The notes: a model not told the origin generated them from the sequence alone. DNA of 35,143 nucleotides from Gammaproteobacteria bacterium (GCA_003137095.1 PLET01000048.1:1-35143), one strand, 5' to 3'. Numbered from the stretch's first letter, positions 1 to 11,275 are shown. Program-made: numbers and translations.

Positions 1-1179
1 ATGAACCTGATCTGGGCCTGGGGACACCCTGAGGTCTACATCCTGGTTCTGCCGGCATTCGGGGTGTACTCCGAGGTGGTCGCGACGTTCTCCGGCAAGC
101 CCCTGTTCGGTTATCGATCGATGGTGATCGCGACCATGGCGATCTGCATCCTCTCCTTCACGGTGTGGCTGCATCACTTCTTCACCATGGGTGCGGGCGC
201 TGACGTGAACGGCTTCTTCGGCATCGCCAGCATGCTCATCGCCATCCCGACGGGCGTCAAGATATACAACTGGCTCTTCACCATGTACGGGGGCCGCGTG
301 CGCTTCAGCTCCCCGATGCTCTGGGCGATCGGCTTCATGGTGACCTTCGTGATCGGCGGCATGACCGGGGTGTTGCTCGCGGTGCCTCCGGCGGACTTCG
401 TGTTGCACAACAGTCTGTTCCTGGTCGCGCACTTTCACAACACGATCATCGGCGGGGTGGTGTTCGGGGTGTTCGCCGGTTACACCTTCTGGTTCCCCAA
501 AGCCTTCGGGTTCACGCTGGACGAGCGGCTCGGCAAGGCGGCGTTCTGGTGCTGGTTCGTCGGCTTCTATGTCGCCTTCGTTCCGCTGTACGTGGTGGGT
601 CTCGAGGGCATGACCCGGCGCATGCAGCACTACGACCGGCCCGAATGGCACCCGTGGCTGCTGGTCGCTGCGCTTGGTGCCCTGATCATTCTGTGCGGCA
701 TCGCCCTGCAGGCCGCGCAGCTCGCGATCTCCATCCGCAGCCGCGAGCGGCGCCGCGACCCCACCGGAGATCCTTGGGATGGCCGCACCCTCGAATGGGC
801 CACTCCATCGCCTCCGCCGGTCTTTAATTTTGCGGTGCTCCCGAACGTCACCGACGAGGAGTCTTACTGGAGCGTCAAGCAGCAAGCGCGCGAGCAGATG
901 CGCCTGGTCACGCCCGAGCCGCACTACGAGCATATCGAGATGCCGCGCAACAGTCCGGTCGGCTTTGTCACGGCGTTCCTCGCAACCCTGACCGGCTTCT
1001 CCCTCATCTGGCACATCTGGTGGCTCGTGGTGCTCGGGCTTGCCTGCGCCTACGTCACCTTCGTCGTCTTCGCCTGGCGCGATGTTGCCGAGTTCGAGAT
1101 TCCCGCCGATGAGGTGGCGCGGATCGACCGCGCCAATCGCGAGGCGCGCGCCGAATACCTGCGCGAGCTGCCCCGATGA
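1..1179 (+). CDS. cyoB: Cytochrome bo3 ubiquinol oxidase subunit I (5' truncated by window edge)
   Basis: This is the heme-copper catalytic subunit that oxidises ubiquinol and reduces O2 in the inner membrane. The visible 392 residues are the C-terminal part: the WGHPEVY motif lies at residues 7-13, whereas the matching His is about residue 284 in E. coli CyoB, so roughly 275 residues are missing upstream. Visible ligands are His9, His58 and His59 (CuB), Tyr13 (the His-Tyr cross-link), Lys87 in TGVKIYNW (K channel), and His144/His146 in AHFHN (high- and low-spin heme). The tail carrying [19 protein letters not shown] and the HIWWL segment is typical of CyoB and separates it from aa3 cytochrome c oxidases. 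The stop codon overlaps the cyoC start (ATGA). The first ATG at base 1 is an internal Met, not the true start. Confidence 0.96.
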   Translation: MNLIWAWGHPEVYILVLPAFGVYSEVVATFSGKPLFGYRSMVIATMAICILSFTVWLHHFFTMGAGADVNGFFGIASMLIAIPTGVKIYNWLFTMYGGRVRFSSPMLWAIGFMVTFVIGGMTGVLLAVPPADFVLHNSLFLVAHFHNTIIGGVVFGVFAGYTFWFPKAFGFTLDERLGKAAFWCWFVGFYVAFVPLYVVGLEGMTRRMQHYDRPEWHPWLLVAALGALIILCGIALQAAQLAISIRSRERRRDPTGDPWDGRTLEWATPSPPPVFNFAVLPNVTDEESYWSVKQQAREQMRLVTPEPHYEHIEMPRNSPVGFVTAFLATLTGFSLIWHIWWLVVLGLACAYVTFVVFAWRDVAEFEIPADEVARIDRANREARAEYLRELPR

Positions 1180-1835
1180 GCACCGAGGCGCTGCGCGCAC
1201 CACCGGCGGGAGCGCACGCGCCGCCGCTGGTGACCGGGCATGGCGCCGGCGGCCCTGCGCCCAAGCGCATCATCGTCGGCTACGGCTTTTGGATCTTCCT
1301 GCTCTCCGATGTGATCATGTTCTCGAGTTTCTTCGCCGCCTATGCGGTGCTCTTCAAGAACACCGCCGGCGGCCCCACCGCCCAGCAGCTCTTTGATCTG
1401 CAGAATACGGCCGTGGAGACCGGCTGCCTGCTCGCCTCGACCTTCACCTGCGGGATGGCGAGTCTTGCGGTCGGTGAGCGCAATCAGAAGTGGACCCAGC
1501 TCGCCCTCCTGGCCACCGGACTGTTCGGCCTGGCGTTCATCACGCTAGAGGTCCGCGAATTCGTGAGCTTGGTCGCACGCGGTGCCGGCCCCAGCCGCAG
1601 CGCCTTCCTCTCCTCCTTCTTCACCCTGGTGGGATGCCACGGTGTGCACGTGACCGCCGGCCTGTTGTGGCTCGGCACCATGATGGCGCAGTTCTATGCG
1701 AAGGGGTTTCGCCAGGATGTCCGCCACCGCTTCCTGTGCTTCAGCCTCTTCTGGCATGCCCTTGACATCATCTGGGTGGGGATTTTCAGCCTGGTGTACC
1801 TGGTCGGAACCCTGCCCCCGGAGTTGCTACCATGA
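1176..1835 (+). CDS. cyoC: Cytochrome bo3 ubiquinol oxidase subunit III
   Basis: This 219-residue integral membrane protein is the non-catalytic subunit III of the quinol oxidase. It has a short Ala/Gly/Pro-rich N-terminus followed by about five hydrophobic segments. Family features include [20 protein letters not shown] near residues 37-56, the [14 protein letters not shown] region, and the C-terminal [18 protein letters not shown] signature of heme-copper oxidase subunit III. The length is close to E. coli CyoC (about 204). Its ATG overlaps the cyoB stop as ATGA, and its own stop overlaps the cyoD start the same way, so the three genes are translationally coupled. Confidence 0.95.
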   Translation: MSTEALRAPPAGAHAPPLVTGHGAGGPAPKRIIVGYGFWIFLLSDVIMFSSFFAAYAVLFKNTAGGPTAQQLFDLQNTAVETGCLLASTFTCGMASLAVGERNQKWTQLALLATGLFGLAFITLEVREFVSLVARGAGPSRSAFLSSFFTLVGCHGVHVTAGLLWLGTMMAQFYAKGFRQDVRHRFLCFSLFWHALDIIWVGIFSLVYLVGTLPPELLP

Positions 1836-2239
1836 GCGGCGGACACGATTTCGATGCAGGCTCGAGCGTCGGCGAGGACCGCGCGCCAGGAGCCGAATCC
1901 GCCGGGGAACACACCCTCGGCGGGGAAGTGCGCAGCTACGTGCTCGGACTCGCGCTCGCGGTGGGGCTCACTGCGGCGTCATTCTGGGTCCGGGGCACCG
2001 ACCTCGTCTACGGACCCGGGCTCGCCATGGCGCTGCTGGTGCTCGCGGTCGCCCAGATGGGCATCCATCTCATCTTCTTCCTGCACATCACCACGGACCC
2101 GGACAACGAGAACAACGTGCTCGCTCTCGCCTTCGGGGTTTTGATCGTTTGTCTGATTGTGTTCGGCTCCTTGTGGGTCATGCAGCACTTGAATCACAAC
2201 ATGGCGCCGATGCAGGAATTGATGCAGATGCAACGCTGA
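1832..2239 (+). CDS. cyoD: Cytochrome bo3 ubiquinol oxidase subunit IV
   Basis: This 135-residue protein matches the small subunit IV of the bo3 oxidase, which assists assembly of the CuB site in E. coli. A hydrophilic N-terminus of about 30 residues is followed by three predicted membrane helices. The middle helix carries AQMGIHLIFFLHI, a hallmark of CyoD, and the last one (FGVLIVCLIVFGSLWVMQHLNHN) is also family-like. It overlaps cyoC by four bases. No heme O synthase gene (cyoE) follows; the next gene is formate dehydrogenase, so farnesylation of heme B must be encoded elsewhere. Confidence 0.94.
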   Translation: MSGGHDFDAGSSVGEDRAPGAESAGEHTLGGEVRSYVLGLALAVGLTAASFWVRGTDLVYGPGLAMALLVLAVAQMGIHLIFFLHITTDPDNENNVLALAFGVLIVCLIVFGSLWVMQHLNHNMAPMQELMQMQR

Positions 2240-2252
2240 AACTTCACGAAAC

Positions 2253-2281
2253 TTGTACTGTTCCGGGTGTGGAACTAAACT
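2253..2281 (+). promoter_or_regulatory. Possible weak sigma70-like promoter upstream of fdnG
   Basis: The 94-base gap between cyoD and fdnG contains TTGTAC (2253-2258), a 17-base spacer and TAAACT (2276-2281). The spacer includes a GTTCC...GGAAC inverted repeat (2260-2264 and 2271-2275). The boxes match the consensus only partly, so this is a weak candidate. It is the only place upstream of the formate operon, within the window, where a separate promoter could sit. Confidence 0.3.
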
Positions 2282-2333
2282 CGCCATATAGCTTCCAACG
2301 GACCCGCGCCGTCGCGGCATAAGGAGGGTGGTC

Positions 2334-5300
2334 ATGTCTGAACTGACAAGACGTCAATTCTTGAAGGTCACCGGGCTGTCGCTGGTGGGTTCTAGTTTGG
2401 CACTCATGGGCTTTTCGCCCGGCGAAGCGCTCGCGGAGGTGCGTGAGTACAAACTCACGCGGGCCACCGAGACGCGCAATACCTGCCCTTATTGCTCGGT
2501 CGCCTGCGGCATTTTGATGTACGGCCTGGGTGATGGTGCGAAGAACGCTCTGCCGAGCATCTTCCACATCGAGGGAGATCCCGATCATCCCGTCAATCGC
2601 GGCACGCTGTGCCCGAAGGGCGCCGGCCTCATCGACTTCGTGCACAGCGCGAGCCGCCTCAAATATCCCGAGTATCGCGCACCGGGATCCGACGCTTGGC
2701 AACGGATCACCTGGGACGACGCGCTCGACCGTATCAGCAAGCTCCTCAAGCAGGATCGGGACGCGAATTTCATCGCCAAGACGCCCGACGGCCTCACGGT
2801 GAACCGTTGGCTGAGCACCGGCATGCTCGCAGCATCCGCGTCGAGCAACGAAGCCGGGTACATCACCCAAAAGGTGGCGCGATCGCTGGGACTGCTGGGG
2901 TTCGACAACCAGGCTCGTGTGTGACACGGCCCGACGGTGGCAGGTCTTGCCCCGACGTTTGGCCGTGGAGCGATGACGAATCACTGGGTCGACATCAAGA
3001 ATGCCGACGTGGTGCTCATCATGGGCGGGAATGCCGCCGAGGCCCATCCCTGCGGCTTCAAATGGGTGACCGAGGCGAAGGCTCATAACAAGGCCAAGCT
3101 CATCGTGGTCGATCCGCGCTTCACGCGATCGGCATCGGTGGCGGATTATTACGCTCCCATCCGCTCCGGCAGCGACATCGTCTTCCTCGGCGGATTGATC
3201 AACTACCTGCTGACCAACGACAAGATCCAACGCGACTACGTCCTCCATCACACCGACCTGTCGTTCATCGTCAAGGAAGAGTTCGCGTTCACCGACGGCA
3301 TCTATTCCGGCTACGACCCCGTAAAGCACCGCTACGACAAATCCAGCTGGGATTACGAGATCGGCCCGGACGGGTTTGCCAAGGTCGATGCGACCCTGTC
3401 GCACCCGCGCTGCGTCTACACGTTGCTGAAGCAGCACTACGCGCGCTACACGCCGGACATGGTCGAGCGGGTCTGCGGCACTCCCAAAGACAAGATGCTG
3501 TTCATCTGGGACCTGATCGCCTCGACGGCGACGGCGACGCGGGCGATGACCATCATGTACGCGCTCGGCTGGACGCAGCATTCGACCGGTTCGCAGATGA
3601 TTCGCACCGGTGCGATGGTGCAATTGCTGCTTGGCAACATCGGCATTGCCGGCGGCGGCATGAATGCGCTGCGCGGACATTCGAACATCCAAGGACTCAC
3701 CGATCTCGGTCTGTTGTCGAATCAACTGCCGGCGTACATCGGCCTGCCCCTCGAGAGCGAACAGGACTACGGGAAATTCATCACGGCCCGGACGCTCAAG
3801 CCGCTGCGGCCCAATCAATTGAGCTACTGGCAGAACGCACCGAAATTTCATGTGAGCCTGATGAAGGCGTGGTGGGGCGATGCGGCGACGGCGCAGAATA
3901 ATTGGGCCTACGACTACCTGCCCAAGGTCGACAAGCTCTACGACATGCTGCAGATGTACGAGTTGATGCACCAGGGCAAGGTCAACGGCTACCTGGCACA
4001 GGGCTTCAATCCCCTGGCTGCGGCCCCCAACAAGGCCAAGATGACGGCGAGCCTTTCCAAGCTCAAGTTTCTCGTCATCATGGACCCGCTGGCGACCGAG
4101 ACTTCCGAATTCTGGCGCAACTACGGCGAGCACAACGACGTCGATCCCGCGAAGATCCCAACGGAAGTGTTTCGACTGCCGACCTCCTGCTTCGCCGAAG
4201 AGGACGGGGCGTTGGTGAATTCGGCGCGCTGGCTGCAATGGCATTGGAAGGGCGCGAGCCCACCCGGAGAGGCGCGCAGCGACGTTGAGATCATGGCGGG
4301 CATCTTCACGCGCCTGCGCACGCTGTACGCGAAGGACGGCGGTGCGTTTCCGGATCCCATCCTCAACCTGACCTGGAAGTATGCGCAGCCGCAGAGCCCC
4401 CGTCCGGAAGAGCTGGCCCGCGAATACTCCGGCAATGCCCTCAAAGATCTGGCGGATCCGAAGGATCCGACCAAGATCACGCGCAAGGCGGGCGAGCAGC
4501 TGGCGGGGTTTGCGGAACTTCGCGACGACGGCAGCACGCAATGCGGCTGCTGGATTTTCTGCGGTTCCTGGGGCCCCACCGGCAATCTCATGGCGCGGCG
4601 CGACAACTCCGATCCCAGCGGCATCGGGCAGACGTTGAATTGGGCCTGGGCATGGCCGGCCAACCGCCGCGTGTTGTACAACCGGGCGTCCTGCGATCCG
4701 AGCGGCAAGCCCTACAACCCCGCGCGCAGACTCATCAGTTGGAACGGCACGGCGTGGACCGGCGTGGACGTGCCGGATTTCAAGGTCGATGAGAATCCGG
4801 CCGGCGGGATGGGTCCGTTCATCATGAACCCCGAAGGAGTCGCGCGATTCTTTGCCCGAGGTGCCATGGCCGAGGGCCCATTTCCCGAGCACTACGAGCC
4901 CTTCGAGACCCCGCTGGGATACAACCCGCTGAATCCAAACCAGCCGCAGGCAACGAACAATCCCGCCGCGCGCGTGTTTGCGGACGATCGGGAGCAATTC
5001 GGCAAGGCGGCGCAGTTCCCGCATGTGGCGACCACGTACCGGCTCACCGAGCACTTCCATTACTGGACCAAGCACGTGCGCCTGAACTCCATCATTCAGC
5101 CGCAGCAGTTCGTCGAAATCGGCGAAGCACTCGCGCAGGAGATCGGAATCGCGACGGGGGAGACGATCAAGGTGAGCTCCAACCGCGGCTTCATCAAGGC
5201 GGTGGCGATGGTCACCAAGCGCATCCGGCCGTTGCACGTGGACGGCAAGGTCTTGCACACGGTGGGCGTGCCCATCCATTGGGGATTCATGGGCATCGCC

Positions 5301-5402
5301 AAGCCGGGATTCCTCGCCAATACGCTGACCCCGTCCGTCGGCGACGCCAATTCGCAGACGCCGGAATTCAAGGCGTTTCTGGTCCGGGTCGAGAAGGTCT
5401 AG
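2334..5402 (+). CDS. fdnG: Formate dehydrogenase (membrane, Fdn/Fdo type) alpha subunit, selenoprotein with in-frame UGA
   Basis: This is the catalytic subunit that oxidises formate to CO2 at a molybdenum or tungsten bis-pterin site; FdnG-type subunits act on the periplasmic side. The 1022-codon product needs the TGA at 2922-2924 to be read as selenocysteine (residue 197; Sec196 in E. coli FdnG). The flanks [26 protein letters not shown] match the family exactly. A twin-arginine signal ([10 protein letters not shown]) starts the protein. One [4Fe-4S] cluster is bound by Cys51, Cys54, Cys58 and Cys93. The ATG at 2334 is chosen because AAGGAGG (2321-2327) lies six bases upstream; a GTG at 2328 is in frame but too close to that site. 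The sequence stays FdnG/FdoG-like to the C-terminal FLVRVEKV. Fdn and Fdo isoforms cannot be told apart from this sequence. Confidence 0.97.
2922..2967 (+). promoter_or_regulatory. Bacterial SECIS element directing selenocysteine at the fdnG UGA
   Basis: Immediately after the UGA, CACGGCC (2925-2931) pairs perfectly with GGCCGTG (2961-2967), giving a seven-base-pair lower stem. An upper stem GGCA (2939-2942) / TGCC (2948-2951) closes a GGTCT loop (2943-2947). The GGUCU apical loop and its distance from the UGA resemble the E. coli fdhF and fdnG SECIS hairpins that the C-terminal winged helices of SelB bind. The element is also coding sequence, so the hairpin is constrained by both functions. 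Confidence 0.92.
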
Positions 5403-5410
5403 GAGAAGCC

Positions 5411-6313
5411 ATGCCCTTGCAATCGCTCGACATCGTCCGCCGCTCGGCAACCACGCTGCCATCGCCGGAAGTGCGCGGCGCGCATACCGGCCAGGTCGCG
5501 AAACTCATCGACACGACCAAGTGCATCGGCTGCAAGGCATGCCAGGTCGCCTGCATGGAATGGAACGATCTGCGCGATGCCATCGGCAGCTGCACCGGCC
5601 ATTACGACAATCCGCCCGACCTGTCCGAGAATTCGTGGACGCTGATGCGCTTCACGGAGTACGAGAACCCGAAGGGCGATCTCGAGTGGTTGATTCGCAA
5701 GGACGGCTGCATGCACTGCGCAGACCCCGGATGCCTCAATGCTTGTCCGTCGCCGGGTGCGATCGTGCAATATGCCAACGGCATCGTCGATTTTCAGGAA
5801 GAGAACTGCATCGGCTGCGGTTATTGCATCACCGGCTGTCCGTTCGACGTACCGCGCATTTCGAAGCAGGACAAGAAGGCCTATAAGTGCACGCTGTGCT
5901 CCGATCGGGTTGCCGTGGGCCTCGAACCGGCGTGCGTCAAATCCTGTCCCACGGGAGCCATCGTCTTCGGCACCAAGGAGGATATGACCCAGCATGCCGA
6001 GGAGCGCATCGTGGATCTGAAGTCCCGGGGCTTCGAGCAAGCCGGCCTGTACGATCCCGCGGGGGTGGGGGGCACGCACGTGATGTACGTTTTGCACCAT
6101 GCCGATCAGCCGATGCTGTACAGCGGGCTGCCCGACAAACCGCGGATCAGTCCGACGGTCAGTCTATGGAAGGGCATCACCAAACCGCTGGCGCTGTTCG
6201 CGATCGTCGCCACGGCGGCGGTGGGGTTCCTGCACTACATCGGCGTCGGGCCGAACGAAACCGACGAGCGTGACGAGGACGCCGCGCGCCGCGAGTTGGA
6301 GAAAACGCCATGA
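5411..6313 (+). CDS. fdnH: Formate dehydrogenase beta subunit, iron-sulfur protein
   Basis: This subunit carries electrons from FdnG through four [4Fe-4S] clusters to the cytochrome b subunit. The 300-residue protein shows sixteen cysteines in four ferredoxin-like groups: Cys38/41/44/48, Cys100/103/108/112, Cys133/136/139/143 and Cys160/163/175/179. A single hydrophobic segment at about residues 257-277 matches the C-terminal anchor of FdnH, which lets the subunit associate with FdnI. The ATG at 5411 is preceded by AGGAG just after the fdnG stop, eight bases downstream of that stop. The stop overlaps the fdnI start as ATGA. Confidence 0.96.
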   Translation: MPLQSLDIVRRSATTLPSPEVRGAHTGQVAKLIDTTKCIGCKACQVACMEWNDLRDAIGSCTGHYDNPPDLSENSWTLMRFTEYENPKGDLEWLIRKDGCMHCADPGCLNACPSPGAIVQYANGIVDFQEENCIGCGYCITGCPFDVPRISKQDKKAYKCTLCSDRVAVGLEPACVKSCPTGAIVFGTKEDMTQHAEERIVDLKSRGFEQAGLYDPAGVGGTHVMYVLHHADQPMLYSGLPDKPRISPTVSLWKGITKPLALFAIVATAAVGFLHYIGVGPNETDERDEDAARRELEKTP

Positions 6314-6951
6314 GCCTGCAGCCTGCCGATCGAATCGAGCGCTACCGCGCCCCCGTCCGTATCACCCACTGGATCGTGGCGATCAGCTTCGTTCTGGTGG
6401 CCGTGTCGGGGCTGGCGCTGTTTCATCCAGCCATGTTTTGGCTGACCAATCTGTTCGGCGGCGGCCCCTGGACGCGGATCCTGCATCCTTTCATCGGCTG
6501 CTTCATGGCGGCGGCATTTGCACTGCTCGGCGTGAGGTTCTGGCGCGACAATGCGATGCAGCAAAGCGACTGGATGTGGCTGCGAAAGTTCAACGATGTG
6601 GCCAACAATCGCGAGCAAAACCTGCCCGAAGTCGGCCGTTACAATGGCGGCCAGAAACTCCTGTTCTTCGTCATCATCGTCTGCCTGACCTGCTTGTTCC
6701 TGTCCGGCATTGCCATCTGGCGCCAGTACTTCAGTGAGTATTTCGCCGTCGACCTGGTGCGGTTCGGGTCGCTGCTGCACGCGTTTTTCGGCATCGTGCT
6801 CATCTGCGCCATCGTCGTGCATATTTACGCCGCAATCTGGGTCAAGGGGTCGATTCGCGCCATGACGCGCGGTTGGGTCACGCCGGGCTGGGCGTGGAAA
6901 CATCACCGAGCCTGGTTTCGCGAGGTGACCAAGGGCATCCAACAGAGGTAG
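6310..6951 (+). CDS. fdnI: Formate dehydrogenase gamma subunit, cytochrome b556
   Basis: This is the membrane diheme cytochrome b that passes electrons from FdnH to the quinone pool. The 213-residue protein has four predicted transmembrane helices. His20, His59, His157 and His171 sit in the positions expected from E. coli FdnI (His18, 57, 155, 169); three are heme ligands in that structure and one is near the quinone site. The ATG overlaps the fdnH stop by four bases. Together fdnGHI form the complete formate:quinone oxidoreductase, and the upstream bo3 quinol oxidase offers an aerobic terminal acceptor. Confidence 0.95.
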   Translation: MSLQPADRIERYRAPVRITHWIVAISFVLVAVSGLALFHPAMFWLTNLFGGGPWTRILHPFIGCFMAAAFALLGVRFWRDNAMQQSDWMWLRKFNDVANNREQNLPEVGRYNGGQKLLFFVIIVCLTCLFLSGIAIWRQYFSEYFAVDLVRFGSLLHAFFGIVLICAIVVHIYAAIWVKGSIRAMTRGWVTPGWAWKHHRAWFREVTKGIQQR

Positions 6952-6964
6952 AGTTGCGCCTACC

Positions 6965-7924
6965 ATGGCGCAACGCATCCTGGAACCCGGCGAGATTGAA
7001 ACCCTCGCGCAACGATCGATTCCCCGGGTTCGAATTCCGGCGCGGACCGCCGTGTTTGCCCGACGCGCCGCGCGCCTGCGCCACCTCGGGGCGCGCGCCG
7101 GCATCGGCGATTATCTGCGCTTCCTGGCGGTCTTGGTGGATGCTCAGCATGCGACCCTCCAGGACCTATCGGTGCCGGTACCGACGCCCGCGCACATCCA
7201 GGGGTCAACCGAGCACGGCATGCCGCCCCTGCAACCGGCCGTCTGGCCCCGTGGCGATGCGTGGTTCGAGACGCTCCGGATCCTCGGCGAGGCGCTGGCC
7301 GCGCATGCCGATTTTCCGGCGGCGGTTGCCCAAACAGTCTCGAGAATTCGACGTGCATCCCGCGACTGGATCGAGGGGCAGGCGGATGCCTTGCTGCAGT
7401 CGGGAGATGAGGCGGTCGACGCGGCGGCCGCACCCCTCGTCATGGCGTCTCTTCAGGTGCATTGGGCCGCGTACGCCGCATCTTTTGCCGCCGAGAAGGT
7501 GAGCCCCCTCGATGTGCCGGGTGTTTGCCCGCTGTGCGGCACCCAGCCGGTGGCAAGCGTGGTCTATGCCCAGCCGCCCTACCAGGGATATCGGTATCTA
7601 CATTGTGCGCTGTGCGCCACCGAGTGGCACATGGTGCGCGTGCAATGCACCCGGTGCGGTGCCGTGGGCAAGAGCATTGCCTACCAGTCAGCCACCCTCG
7701 GAGCGAACCCGGAGAACGACGGCAGTGCGGCGCAGAGCGCGGTACGTGCGGAAACCTGCGAGGAATGCCATGGCTACCGCAAGGTGCTCTATCAGGAGAA
7801 AGATCCCGGGGTGGAGCCCGTGGCTGACGATCTGGCCAGCCTGAACCTCGATTTGCTGCTCGGCGAGCGGGGCTATCATCGGGCGAGCGGCAATCCGCTT
7901 CTATGGCAGCCCGACGGGAATTGA
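6965..7924 (+). CDS. fdhE: Formate dehydrogenase accessory protein FdhE
   Basis: FdhE is a cytoplasmic maturation factor needed for active Fdn/Fdo-type formate dehydrogenases; E. coli FdhE binds iron, is rubredoxin-like and interacts with the catalytic subunit. The 319-residue protein has a helical N-terminal half and then a cysteine-rich C-terminal region with four CxxC pairs: CPLC at residues 188-191, followed by CALC, CTRC and CEEC. It ends with the family-typical [19 protein letters not shown]. It begins 13 bases after fdnI, and its stop lies one base before the selA start, linking maturation of the enzyme to selenocysteine synthesis. The sulfurtransferase FdhD, also needed for this enzyme class, is not in the window. 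Confidence 0.94.
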   Translation: MAQRILEPGEIETLAQRSIPRVRIPARTAVFARRAARLRHLGARAGIGDYLRFLAVLVDAQHATLQDLSVPVPTPAHIQGSTEHGMPPLQPAVWPRGDAWFETLRILGEALAAHADFPAAVAQTVSRIRRASRDWIEGQADALLQSGDEAVDAAAAPLVMASLQVHWAAYAASFAAEKVSPLDVPGVCPLCGTQPVASVVYAQPPYQGYRYLHCALCATEWHMVRVQCTRCGAVGKSIAYQSATLGANPENDGSAAQSAVRAETCEECHGYRKVLYQEKDPGVEPVADDLASLNLDLLLGERGYHRASGNPLLWQPDGN

Positions 7925-7925
7925 C

Positions 7926-9341
7926 GTGTCGACCGATGTCACGCCGGCGCGTGCTGCCGACATCCCCTCGCTGGATCGGCTGTTGAACGAGGCGGATTTC
8001 GCACCCTCGCTGACGCGCTACTCGAGAACCCAGGTCACTGCGGCGTTGCGCGAAGCGCTGGCCGCGCTACGCCGGCAGGCCGCCCTCGGCGAGTTGCACC
8101 CGCAGGCGCTGGTTCCGCTGAGCATCGCCAGAACGGTCGACGCGCGCCTGCAGCAGGAGACGCGTCCGCGGATGCGAACCGTGTTCAATCTGACGGGCAC
8201 GGTCCTGCACACCAATCTTGGGCGCGCGCCGCTGCCCGCCGCAGTGCAGCAGTCGGTGCTGCGCGTCCTCAGCGGGCCCGTCAATTTGGAATACGATTTG
8301 CGCAACGGCCGCCGCGGCGACCGTGATGATATGGTCGAACCCAGCCTGCGCGAGTTGACGGGTGCCGAGGCGGCGACGGTGGTGAACAACAATGCCGCGG
8401 CGGTTCTGCTGATGCTGCATGCCCTGGCCAATCGACGCGAGGTCGTGGTGTCGCGCGGAGAGCTGGTCGAAATCGGCGGCGCATTTCGCATCCCCGACGT
8501 GATGCGCAGCGCCGGTTCAAAACTCATCGAAGTCGGAACCACCAATCGTACGCATACTTCGGACTACACGGACGCCATCAACCCGCGCACGGCGCTGCTG
8601 ATGAAGGTGCACACCAGCAACTACGCAATCACCGGATTCACGGCCTCGGTCGGTATCGGCGAGCTGGCGGCCGTGGGCCGGGCGCACGGACTGCCGTTGG
8701 CGGTGGATCTCGGCAGCGGCAGTCTCGTCGACCTTGCACAGTGGGGCCTGCCGAAGGAGCCGACGGTGCGCGAAGCGATCGCCGCCGGCGCCGATCTCGT
8801 CGCATTCAGCGGCGACAAGCTCTTGGGCGGCCCGCAAGCCGGCCTCATCGTCGGTCGGGCCGATCTGATCGAGCGCATCAAGAAGAACCCGCTGAAACGT
8901 GCGCTGCGGGTGGGCAAGCTGACCTTGGCCGCTTTGGAGGCGGTGTTGGGGCTGTACCGTGCACCGGAATTGCTTGCAGAAAAACTGACCATCCTACGTT
9001 TGCTGACGCGCTCCGTGCCGGAGATCGCGAGCCAGGCCCGGCGATTGCTGCCCGCGGTGCAGGCGGCACTCGGCGAGGCGTTCGAAGTAGCGGCGGCGCC
9101 GATGACTTCGCAGGTCGGCAGCGGCGCGTTGCCGGCCGATCGGCTGCCGAGTTTTGGTTTGCGCGTGGATCAATCCCACTCCAGGCGCCCGGGTCTGAAT
9201 CGACTCGAGGCCAGTTTGCGCGAGCTGCCCCGGCCCATCATCGGTCGCATCGCCGACCGGGCGCTATGGCTCGACCTGCGCTGCCTGGAGGTTGCCGACG
9301 AAGCCGAGTTCACCGCGCAATGGAGTGCCTTCGGCCGATGA
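7926..9341 (+). CDS. selA: L-seryl-tRNA(Sec) selenium transferase
   Basis: SelA is the PLP enzyme that converts Ser-tRNA(Sec) to Sec-tRNA(Sec) using selenophosphate. The 471-residue product has the N-terminal helical tRNA-binding domain, then [26 protein letters not shown], the [13 protein letters not shown] block and the PLP-lysine motif [13 protein letters not shown], with Lys298 as the Schiff-base lysine (Lys295 in E. coli). It starts at GTG 7926, one base after the fdhE stop. The stop overlaps the selB ATG (ATGA), so SelA and SelB are translationally coupled. Confidence 0.96.
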   Translation: MSTDVTPARAADIPSLDRLLNEADFAPSLTRYSRTQVTAALREALAALRRQAALGELHPQALVPLSIARTVDARLQQETRPRMRTVFNLTGTVLHTNLGRAPLPAAVQQSVLRVLSGPVNLEYDLRNGRRGDRDDMVEPSLRELTGAEAATVVNNNAAAVLLMLHALANRREVVVSRGELVEIGGAFRIPDVMRSAGSKLIEVGTTNRTHTSDYTDAINPRTALLMKVHTSNYAITGFTASVGIGELAAVGRAHGLPLAVDLGSGSLVDLAQWGLPKEPTVREAIAAGADLVAFSGDKLLGGPQAGLIVGRADLIERIKKNPLKRALRVGKLTLAALEAVLGLYRAPELLAEKLTILRLLTRSVPEIASQARRLLPAVQAALGEAFEVAAAPMTSQVGSGALPADRLPSFGLRVDQSHSRRPGLNRLEASLRELPRPIIGRIADRALWLDLRCLEVADEAEFTAQWSAFGR

Positions 9342-11248
9342 TCATCGGCACCGCCGGCCACGTCGATCACGGCAAGACCAGTTTGGTGCGCGCCTTGACC
9401 GGTGTCGATACGGATCGGCTCAAGGAGGAGAAGAAGCGCGGCATCTCCATAGAGCTCGGTTATGCCTACTCGACCGTGGCCGGCGGCGAGACCCTGGGTT
9501 TCATCGACGTACCGGGGCATGAGCGGCTGGTGCATACCATGGTGGCGGGTGCCGGCGGAATCGATTTCGCGCTGCTGGTTGTTGCGGCGGACGACGGCAT
9601 CATGCCGCAGACGCGTGAACACCTCACCATCCTGGAGTTGCTGGGAGTGCGCCACGGCGCCGTTGCACTCACCAAAATCGACCGGGTGGACCCGGCGCGA
9701 TGCCTCGCGGTGACGGCGCAGGTGGGCGACCTGTTGTCTTCTACGGGGCTGAACGATGCACCGCTGTTCAGGCTGAATGCCGTCGCAGCCAAGGACCCCG
9801 GTGTCGCCGCACTCCGTGACCACCTGATGCGTATGGCAGCCGATTGGCCGATGCGCGGCGAGGAGAACCTGTTTCGGCTCGCGGTCGACCGTGTGTTCAC
9901 GATGCCGGGGCGCGGAACGGTGGCCACCGGCACGGCGCGCGCGGGACGGGTTCGGCTGGGCGACACCCTCGCGATCATGCCGGCCGGCACGCCGGTCCGG
10001 GTGCGCAGCATTCACGCGCAAAACGTCGACTGCGAGATCGGCCGTGCAGGCCAGCGCTGTGCGCTGAATCTGGCCGGGATCGACAAGACAGCGCTCACGC
10101 GCGGCGATTGGCTGGCCGATCCGCGCGCGCTTGCGCCCAGTGCGCGCCTCGATGTGAGGCTGCGCTGGCTGCGGGACGGTGCGCCGCTGGCGAATCGGGC
10201 GCCGCTGCACGTGCATATCGGCACCGCGCATCGGGTCGCCCAGGTCGTCCTGCTGGAGGCGGACGAACTGACCGCAGGCGAAGCCACGTTTGCGCAACTC
10301 GTTTTCGAGCGTCCGGTCTGTTCGGCCGCCGGCGATGTCTTCATCGTGCGCGATGCGCAGGCGCGCAATACCGTGGGTGGGGGAGTGGTCATCGACCCCG
10401 TGGGACCCGCGCGGCGTCGCCGCAGTCCGGATCGATTGGCCCATCTGGCGGCCGTTCAGAACATGCTCGCGGGCGGGGGAATCCTGCCGCTGCTCGAGAA
10501 TGCGGCGTTCGGCGTCGAGATGCGGGAACTCGTGCTGCTGACGGGTGTTGCGCCGGAACGTATCGCATTGCCGTCACAAGCGCGGATCGTCGCAGCCGCC
10601 GGGCGCAACGTCGTCATTCTGGATTCCCATTGGCAAAGCCTGGGTCAGCGCACGCTCGATGCCCTGCAGGAATTCCATCGACAGCAGCCCGACGAACCGG
10701 GCATCGATCGCGGGCGCCTGCGCCGCATGACCGCGCCGACCGTTTCGGACGCGCTTTGGCGCGCACTGATCGAAGAACTCATGCAGAAGGAGCTCGTGAA
10801 GCAGAGCGACCATTGGCTGCACGTTCCGGAGCATCGGGCCACGCTGAACGAGCGCGAACGCGATTTGGTGCAAAAGCTGCAATCCACCCTGGCCGCGGCG
10901 CGTTTCGATCCGCCCTGGGTGCGCGATCTGGCGCTCGAGGTGCGGGTCGACGATGACGAGGTGAGGATGGTGCTGCGCAAGTGCATGGTGCAGCGTGAGG
11001 TGTACCAGGTGGTGCGCGATCTCTTCTATCACCGGGACAGCATTCGCGCATTGGCACGGGAACTGCGCAGCCTATATCGGCAGCACGGCTTCGTCGAGGC
11101 CGCCGATTATCGAGATTCAATCGGTCTGGGCCGCAAACGCACCATTCAGGTTTTGGAGTTCTTCGACCGCGTTGGTTATACTCGCCGCACGCCCCGGGGA
11201 CGGGTGCTGCGTGCCGACAGCAGCTGGCATGAACCAGACTCGGTGTAA
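9338..11248 (+). CDS. selB: Selenocysteine-specific elongation factor SelB
   Basis: SelB is a GTPase that carries Sec-tRNA(Sec) to a ribosome paused at a UGA followed by a SECIS hairpin. The 636-residue protein begins [14 protein letters not shown], with the P-loop at residues 6-14. It continues with [19 protein letters not shown] (switch I), [12 protein letters not shown] (G3) and TKID (G4). EF-Tu-like beta barrels follow, then about 250 C-terminal residues with the predicted winged-helix repeats that bind SECIS RNA. The ATG at 9338 is chosen because the P-loop starts directly behind it, as in E. coli SelB (614 residues). An in-frame upstream extension overlaps selA and is not genuine. Confidence 0.96.
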   Translation: MIIGTAGHVDHGKTSLVRALTGVDTDRLKEEKKRGISIELGYAYSTVAGGETLGFIDVPGHERLVHTMVAGAGGIDFALLVVAADDGIMPQTREHLTILELLGVRHGAVALTKIDRVDPARCLAVTAQVGDLLSSTGLNDAPLFRLNAVAAKDPGVAALRDHLMRMAADWPMRGEENLFRLAVDRVFTMPGRGTVATGTARAGRVRLGDTLAIMPAGTPVRVRSIHAQNVDCEIGRAGQRCALNLAGIDKTALTRGDWLADPRALAPSARLDVRLRWLRDGAPLANRAPLHVHIGTAHRVAQVVLLEADELTAGEATFAQLVFERPVCSAAGDVFIVRDAQARNTVGGGVVIDPVGPARRRRSPDRLAHLAAVQNMLAGGGILPLLENAAFGVEMRELVLLTGVAPERIALPSQARIVAAAGRNVVILDSHWQSLGQRTLDALQEFHRQQPDEPGIDRGRLRRMTAPTVSDALWRALIEELMQKELVKQSDHWLHVPEHRATLNERERDLVQKLQSTLAAARFDPPWVRDLALEVRVDDDEVRMVLRKCMVQREVYQVVRDLFYHRDSIRALARELRSLYRQHGFVEAADYRDSIGLGRKRTIQVLEFFDRVGYTRRTPRGRVLRADSSWHEPDSV

Positions 11249-11275
11249 TCGTCGCGATGGTTTGAAGACGACTAC

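Noticed and set aside
2922-2924. Premature stop making fdnG a pseudogene
   Set aside because: The UGA sits exactly at the selenocysteine position, is followed by a SECIS hairpin, and selA, selB, selC and selD lie downstream, so it is recoding rather than decay.
2244-5462. Very long open frame (1072 codons) on the - strand opposite fdnG
   Set aside because: It is fully antisense to a well-identified gene, has an Arg/His/Val/Asp-rich composition without a recognisable domain, and results from the GC-rich codon bias of the other strand.
8741-9337. N-terminal extension of selB overlapping selA
   Set aside because: The extension lies in another frame of selA and has no family similarity; the SelB P-loop begins right after the ATG at 9338.
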